A stretch of 8,499 bases of DNA, from the NCBI GenBank assembly GCA_031553885.1, contig JAVBKV010000068.1, positions 1-8,499 on the forward strand. The letters run 5' to 3'. The notes under the pieces were generated by a model that worked only from the letters and a program-made list of their open reading frames with translations, was not told the origin of the DNA and searched no databases. Below are positions 4,531-8,499 of this stretch, one piece after another. Within the stretch, counting starts at the first letter, position 1. Every line of letters starts with the position of its first letter. The position numbers were made by a program, and so were the translations under genes. The stretch is from JAVBKV01 sp031553885 (lineage in GTDB: Bacteria; Bacteroidota; Bacteroidia; Bacteroidales; Azobacteroidaceae).

Positions 4531-5520
4531 ATGAAAATATTAGGAATGGGAAATGCGCTGGTTGATGTACTCGCCACGCTGAAAAATGATAATTTATTGA
4601 AAGAATTAAACTTACCGAAAGGGAGTATGCAATTGATCGATGCAGGCATGCGTAATACAATCTTTGAGAAAATCAAGGGATTGGATACTGGAATCGCATC
4701 CGGAGGCTCTGCCGGCAACACCATTCTTGCATTGGCAAAAATGGGTCAACAGTCCGGATTCATAGGGAAAGTGGGAGACGACGATTACGGCCGGTTTTAT
4801 ATGGACGCCATCCAATCGGCCGGAGTAAAATCCCACCTGATTACCAAACAAGCACCTTCGGGAACTGCGATGACATTGATCTCTCCGGATGGAGAACGCA
4901 CATTCGGCACCTACCTGGGAGTGGCTGCCGAATTAACTGCCGAAGAAATACAGGCCGAAACATTCCGTCCTTATAATTACTTTTACATTGAAGGATACCT
5001 GGTTCAAAATTACCATCTGATCGAAACTGCTGTATCTGTAGCCAAATCAATGGGTATTGGTGTTGCCATCGACCTGGCCAGTTATAATATCGTGGAAGAA
5101 AACCGGGAATTCCTGATGAAATTAATCGATCAATACGTAGACATCGTTTTTGCAAATGAAGAGGAAGCCAAAGCGTTGACAGGTACCGATGCAGAAAAAG
5201 CCGTCCGGATACTGGCTGCGCAGACCCAGATTGCAGTGGTAAAAGTCGGAGCAGAAGGTTCCTGGATTATGCAGGGTGAAAATCTGATCCATGTGCCTGT
5301 TGCCAAAATACAGCCGGTAGACGCCACCGCAGCAGGAGATTTCTATGCAGCCGGTTTTTTATACGGAATGGCCAATCAGGTTTCATTGGAACAATGTGCC
5401 CGTCTGGGCTCCTTATTGGCAGGCAACGTTATTCAGGTAATCGGAACCAAGCTACCGGAAGAGTCCTGGTCACAAATTCGGCTAAAAGCAGGAGAAATAT
5501 TGAACGAATCCGCTCAATAA
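4531..5520 (+). CDS. PfkB-family carbohydrate/nucleoside kinase (adenosine kinase-like)
   Basis: The 329-residue cytosolic kinase should transfer phosphate from ATP to a sugar or nucleoside hydroxyl. The substrate is not determinable by eye; annotation as adenosine kinase or ribokinase-like is usual for such proteins. The N-terminus MKILGMGNALVDVLA matches the family's first strand and substrate-site region. The first signature lies at ~57-80 (ASGGSAGNTILALAKMG, then FIGKVGDD). A lid segment follows (~110-130, SGTAMTLISPDGERTFGTYL). NEEEAKALTG at 209-218 is typical. The second signature, DATAAGDFYAAGF, has an anion-hole AAG and catalytic Asp270; the usual DTxGAGD is modified to DATAAGD. The start is set by promoter position and family length; an in-frame ATG at 4480 lies upstream of the -7 box. 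The protease gene begins 42 bases after the stop. Confidence 0.92.
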   Translation: MKILGMGNALVDVLATLKNDNLLKELNLPKGSMQLIDAGMRNTIFEKIKGLDTGIASGGSAGNTILALAKMGQQSGFIGKVGDDDYGRFYMDAIQSAGVKSHLITKQAPSGTAMTLISPDGERTFGTYLGVAAELTAEEIQAETFRPYNYFYIEGYLVQNYHLIETAVSVAKSMGIGVAIDLASYNIVEENREFLMKLIDQYVDIVFANEEEAKALTGTDAEKAVRILAAQTQIAVVKVGAEGSWIMQGENLIHVPVAKIQPVDATAAGDFYAAGFLYGMANQVSLEQCARLGSLLAGNVIQVIGTKLPEESWSQIRLKAGEILNESAQ

Positions 5521-5532
5521 TTGTTATCTTTA
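5499..5532 (+). promoter_or_regulatory. Possible promoter of the protease gene
   Basis: ATTG (5499-5502), a 22-base spacer and TATCTTTA (5525-5532) resemble a -33/-7 pair with one mismatch in the -7. It overlaps the end of the kinase gene and lies 30 bases before the ATG at 5563. The protease could therefore be transcribed alone as well as by read-through. Confidence 0.4.
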
Positions 5533-5562
5533 CGTTCCCAATTGAAACTTAACAAGCAAAAT

Positions 5563-7227
5563 ATGCGTTTCAGAACTGTTTTATTAGGCCTTACAATCAG
5601 TTGTAACTGCTTTTTTCTACAAGCCCAGCTTACTGAAAAAGATCATTTTGAGATCAGTAAAAACCTGGATATATTTAATTCGCTGTTCAAAGAACTGAAC
5701 ATGTTCTATGTAGACTCATTGAACTCGGAAGAAATGATCCAGCAGAATATCAACGGGATGTTGAGGCGGCTGGACCCTTATACGGAGTACATTCCGGAAG
5801 ATAAAATGTCCGATTTTCAATTCCTTACCACCGGTGAATATGCCGGAATCGGTTCCATAATTTCTGCCAGAGGCGGTAAGGTAATCATTACCGATCCATA
5901 CGAAGGCATGCCGGCTGCTCTTGCCGGTCTGCAGGCGGGCGACGAGTTGCTGGAAATCGATGGAATAAGCCTGAAAGACAAAACTACAACTTTTGCCAGC
6001 GAACGCCTGAAAGGACAACCCAGCACCAAGGTTAAGATCAAATACCAACGATTGGGAGTTTCTAAACCAACGGTAGTGGAAATTACCCGAAAAAGAATTT
6101 ATATCAATCCTGTCATTTATTACAACATGATGCAGAACAACACCGGCTATATTTACCTCTCCGATTTTACAGCCCAATGCTCACAGGAAGTAAAAGCGGC
6201 TTTCGATGATCTAAAAAAGAAAGGGGCAACATCCCTGATTTTTGACATCCGGGATAATGGAGGTGGTGTTGTGGAGGATGCACTGGAAATCCTCAATATG
6301 TTTGTCCCTAAAGGAGAACTCCTGCTTTCGATGAAAGGAAAAAATAAACAGATGGACCGTACCTACCGGGCAACCCAGCAACCGATCGACGAAAACATTC
6401 CGATCGTCGTTCTGGTGAACAGCAATTCGGCTTCGGCTTCCGAAATCGTAGCCGGAACCTTGCAGGATTTAGACCGTGCTGTAGTGGTGGGAACCCGCAC
6501 ATACGGTAAAGGACTGGTACAAGCTCCCCGTCAATTACCCTACAACGGTAGCCTGAAGGTAACAACTTCCAAATACTACATCCCCAGCGGACGCTGCATT
6601 CAGGCCATCGACTATGCCCATCGCAATCCCGATGGAAGCGTTGCTCACATTCCGGATAGCCTGACCTCGGTTTTTCAGACATCCAAGGGTCGTCCGGTAA
6701 GAGACGGAGGTGGAATCAATCCTGATTTCATTGTTGAACAACCTAAAATTCCGAATATCGCCTATTACCTGAGAATGGAGTCTATTTTCTTTGATTTTGT
6801 GAATCAATGGAGAATAAAGCATCCTCAGATAGAATCTCCGGCTACCTTCGTCCTGAAAGATGAAGATTACACAACATTCAAGGATTTTGTAAAATCAAAA
6901 GATTTCAAATACGACCGTCAGAGCGAGAAAGCTCTTGAAACCTTGAAAGAAATCATGGAATTTGAAGATTACCTGAATACAGCATCCGAAGAGTTTACTG
7001 CATTGGAAAACAAGCTGAAGCCCGATTTGGACAGGGACCTGAACTTATATAAAAAGGAATTGTCCTTTTTCCTGACTCAGGAAATTATGAAACAATATTA
7101 TTACGACAAAGGTCAACTGATTTATTCTCTCAGAGAAGACACCGATCTGGACAAAGCCCTGGAAGTCCTGAAAAACAAGGATACTTATTCGAAAACACTG
7201 GCTTCTCCCAGTCAGGGAACAAAATAA
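5563..7227 (+). CDS. ctpA: S41-family C-terminal processing peptidase (CtpA/Prc type) with PDZ domain
   Basis: The 554-residue periplasmic serine protease should cut proteins from their C-termini using a Ser/Lys dyad. The Sec signal peptide is residues 1-22 (MRFRTVLLGLTISCNCFFLQ, then AQ). A helical N-terminal part ends in LDPYTEYIPEDKM, typical of the family. A PDZ domain follows at ~93-176 (GIGSII, then GMPAALAGLQAGDELLEIDG). The catalytic domain is at ~194-345 with DIRDNGGG (228-235), the nucleophile Ser291 in NSNSASASEIVAG and the base Lys316 in TYGKG, 25 residues apart as in Prc and plant CtpA. A conserved GGGINPD lies at 382-388, then a helical C-terminal region of ~155 residues. The ATG at 5563 gives a proper signal peptide; an in-frame TTG at 5521 would add residues across the putative promoter. 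The gene is followed by a strong hairpin. Confidence 0.93.
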   Translation: MRFRTVLLGLTISCNCFFLQAQLTEKDHFEISKNLDIFNSLFKELNMFYVDSLNSEEMIQQNINGMLRRLDPYTEYIPEDKMSDFQFLTTGEYAGIGSIISARGGKVIITDPYEGMPAALAGLQAGDELLEIDGISLKDKTTTFASERLKGQPSTKVKIKYQRLGVSKPTVVEITRKRIYINPVIYYNMMQNNTGYIYLSDFTAQCSQEVKAAFDDLKKKGATSLIFDIRDNGGGVVEDALEILNMFVPKGELLLSMKGKNKQMDRTYRATQQPIDENIPIVVLVNSNSASASEIVAGTLQDLDRAVVVGTRTYGKGLVQAPRQLPYNGSLKVTTSKYYIPSGRCIQAIDYAHRNPDGSVAHIPDSLTSVFQTSKGRPVRDGGGINPDFIVEQPKIPNIAYYLRMESIFFDFVNQWRIKHPQIESPATFVLKDEDYTTFKDFVKSKDFKYDRQSEKALETLKEIMEFEDYLNTASEEFTALENKLKPDLDRDLNLYKKELSFFLTQEIMKQYYYDKGQLIYSLREDTDLDKALEVLKNKDTYSKTLASPSQGTK

Positions 7228-7243
7228 CCCCTCTGTTCTGTTT

Positions 7244-7297
7244 ACGAAAATACCGAAAAAAGGCTGTACACATGCAGCGTTTTTTCGGTATTTTCGT
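7244..7297. terminator. 18-bp perfect hairpin, likely (bidirectional) terminator after the protease gene
   Basis: ACGAAAATACCGAAAAAA (7244-7261) is the exact reverse complement of 7280-7297. The 18-base loop itself contains GCTG/CAGC, so the stem can extend after one mismatch. The A and T tracts lie inside the arms, so a U-run is available in either direction. It starts 17 bases after the protease stop and ends 22 bases before the next ATG. Confidence 0.8.
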
Positions 7298-7319
7298 TTC
7301 ATAGATATAAATCTCTAAA

Positions 7320-7919
7320 ATGAATCGTATGATGAAAAAATCTAAGTTTCTGGTGTTTATTTCAGTTTTTGCAGCTACTTTTATCCTCAGTTCCTGCAGC
7401 AAAGACGATCTCCTGACGTCTTCCTACAATGATCCTACGATCTATTCATCTTCTAATGAGTCTTTATTTTCAGAGATAATCTTTTTTATTAAACCGTATA
7501 TAAACCAGGATGGAGAAAGGAAATACATTGTATCCGACAGCTTATACAACGTATCGATCAAGATTAATAACAGTGTCCGGATAACATCCAATTCATACCA
7601 GTTGGACACATTACATTTAGATGATAAGGAAACGGTTGGCATGTATCGTACCACAACAGAACGCATTCATTATCCGGTTGTGATGAGTGTCCAACTCATG
7701 CCCGACAGTTTCACGAATGCCGGAGAGTATTCTGATCTGCTGAATAATTATTTTACGCTTTCTCCGGGTGCTTATATCTGCCAGATAGAATCTTTTGATA
7801 TCAAAACAACAGAAGGAAATTTCCGGAAAATACATACTCCATCCTTGTCTGTTCCATTGATTGTGGAAGCAAATACCGTGAGTGCTAACCTTGGAGAAAT
7901 CGAAGTAATCATTAAATAA
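7320..7919 (+). CDS. Unrecognised lipoprotein, probably surface-exposed (199 aa)
   Basis: I recognise no family. Residues 1-26 form a lipoprotein signal: a basic start (MNRMMKKSK), a hydrophobic core (FLVFISVFAATFI) and the lipobox LSSC with the lipidated Cys26. The next residues, SKDD, match the K-(D/E)2 type export signal that sends Bacteroidetes lipoproteins to the outer face of the outer membrane. That placement is inferred. The mature ~170 residues are mostly short strands with polar turns (YNVSIKINNSVRITS, then FTLSPGAYICQIESFDI), suggesting a beta-sandwich. Three in-frame ATGs (7320, 7329, 7332) could start it. A second lipoprotein gene starts 8 bases after the stop, so they form an operon separated from the protease by a hairpin. 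Confidence 0.8.
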   Translation: MNRMMKKSKFLVFISVFAATFILSSCSKDDLLTSSYNDPTIYSSSNESLFSEIIFFIKPYINQDGERKYIVSDSLYNVSIKINNSVRITSNSYQLDTLHLDDKETVGMYRTTTERIHYPVVMSVQLMPDSFTNAGEYSDLLNNYFTLSPGAYICQIESFDIKTTEGNFRKIHTPSLSVPLIVEANTVSANLGEIEVIIK

Positions 7920-7927
7920 CAGAAAAG

Positions 7928-8290
7928 ATGAACTCAAAAATAATATCATCCCTACTCCTATCCGCGTTGTTTTTATTTGTATCCTGTAAACCCAAAGAAG
8001 CTTATTTAGAGGTGACCAACAAGGTACATAATGTCAAGTTGGAAAATATCTCCTACTGCGGATTCTGGCTGGGTAATTCCCTTCTGCCCGGCGAATCAAC
8101 GAAGAAAATGTTATTTTCAGATGACATGGACGATGTTTCGTTTCCCATGTCGGGACCTATCCGTTTTTACATGGTCAGAGGAGAAAACCGGGTATTGTTA
8201 CAAACAAAAGAAAACTATGAATTAAATACCGACCAACACTTAGTAATCGAAATCACGGATGAAACAGAAGTAATTAATCCGATGAATTGA
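7928..8290 (+). CDS. Small unrecognised lipoprotein (120 aa)
   Basis: I cannot name a family. The signal MNSKIISSLLLSALFLFVSC places the lipidated cysteine at residue 20. The lipobox has F instead of L at -3, and the following KPKEAY lacks the acidic surface-export signal of its neighbour, so it may face the periplasm. The mature ~100 residues read as an Ig-like beta fold: LEVTNKVHNVKLENISYCG, then LLPGEST, IRFYMVRGENRVLLQTK and HLVIEITDE. A similar 'V-N-..-L-x-N-I-..-G-..-L-P-G-E-S' layout occurs in small Bacteroidales lipoproteins that I recall only generally. It begins 8 bases after the preceding gene with AGAAAAG before the ATG, so it is the second gene of a two-gene operon. Two hairpins follow. 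Confidence 0.8.
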   Translation: MNSKIISSLLLSALFLFVSCKPKEAYLEVTNKVHNVKLENISYCGFWLGNSLLPGESTKKMLFSDDMDDVSFPMSGPIRFYMVRGENRVLLQTKENYELNTDQHLVIEITDETEVINPMN

Positions 8291-8300
8291 CGGAAAAACG

Positions 8301-8347
8301 ATTTTTTATTGTCTTGAAAGGCCAATTCGCTAAAAGACCAATAAAAT
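8301..8347 (+). repeat. Imperfect inverted repeat downstream of the lipoprotein operon
   Basis: ATTTTTTATTGTCTT (8301-8315) is nearly the reverse complement of AAGACCAATAAAAT (8334-8347), with small length differences. Its right arm overlaps the left arm of the next hairpin by four bases. It may add to termination or be an alternative fold. Confidence 0.4.
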
Positions 8348-8399
8348 AGTCGAAAAATGAGCAATAGATTCATCATTCATGCTTTTTTTTCGACTATTT
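8344..8399. terminator. 14-bp perfect hairpin, likely terminator of the lipoprotein operon
   Basis: AAATAGTCGAAAAA (8344-8357) is the exact reverse complement of 8386-8399, with a 28-base loop. The right arm carries a run of eight T (8383-8390). It follows the stop of the second lipoprotein gene by 53 bases and has the same CGAAAAA/TTTTTCG core as the hairpin after the protease gene. Confidence 0.65.
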
Positions 8400-8499
8400 C
8401 TGTTTTCAGGTTATTACATTCCTTTTATCTCCCTTTTTTTGCATACTTTAGGCTGTAGCTAATGCCGATTAGCTATATCGTGTATTCATTCCAGCTGTT
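8400..8499. other. Non-coding window end with an 8-bp inverted repeat
   Basis: No reading frame is supported here. The region has a pyrimidine-rich stretch (8418-8440), and TAGCTAAT (8456-8463) is the exact reverse complement of ATTAGCTA (8468-8475) around GCCG. It could be an operator or a small terminator for a gene beyond the window. Confidence 0.4.

Noticed and set aside
5716..6177. Minus-strand 153-codon frame and other long antisense frames within the protease gene
   Set aside because: The plus strand encodes a full S41 protease with its catalytic dyad; these frames are shadows of its codon usage.
7617..7949. Minus-strand 110-codon frame
   Set aside because: It is antisense to the first lipoprotein gene and contains no recognisable motif.
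1..8499. CRISPR array, transposase or integrase
   Set aside because: I saw no regularly spaced repeats, no tyrosine or serine recombinase motifs and no IS-like terminal repeats with a transposase.

Overview
The window reads as Bacteroidales chromosomal DNA (Bacteroides/Parabacteroides-like; genus not resolvable by eye). The reasons are Bacteroidetes-type promoter boxes (TAnnTTTG) upstream of genes, lipoprotein signals of the C-S-K-D-D and C-S-D-D type, and the Bacteroidetes conjugative-transposon proteins TraN, TraO and TraQ.

Positions 1-1759 are the remains of a conjugative transposon. On the minus strand lie a 5'-truncated traN, an intact traO, and the first 28 codons of traQ, which run off the window edge. 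Immediately right of the traN stump, on the plus strand, is the last ~85 codons of a DUF3945-type accessory protein. Both genes lose their 5' ends at the same point (~1490-1505). This looks like one large deletion that removed most of the transfer region between two divergently transcribed genes.

Positions 1853-3224 hold a two-gene, visibly AT-rich, leftward operon. It encodes a 94-aa winged-helix-like protein and a 358-aa protein with a histidine cluster, one strong membrane segment and a probable C-terminal coiled coil. I recognise no family for either; it is the best candidate here for an undescribed cargo system. An orphan 93-aa gene follows (3428-3709). Positions 3710-4368 contain no clear full-length gene, but they do hold a promoter box, two tiny reading frames, an element-associated repeat-like GC-rich block, a gene-like C-terminal fossil and a tRNA terminator.

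From 4369 rightwards the sequence looks like stable chromosome. It has a minus-strand tRNA-Asn(GTT), then a plus-strand PfkB-family sugar/nucleoside kinase divergent from it through interleaved promoters, then an S41 C-terminal processing protease. After a long perfect hairpin comes a two-gene operon of unrecognised lipoproteins, itself followed by hairpins. The kinase and protease abut but seem to be unrelated housekeeping functions (nucleoside/sugar phosphorylation and envelope proteolysis).
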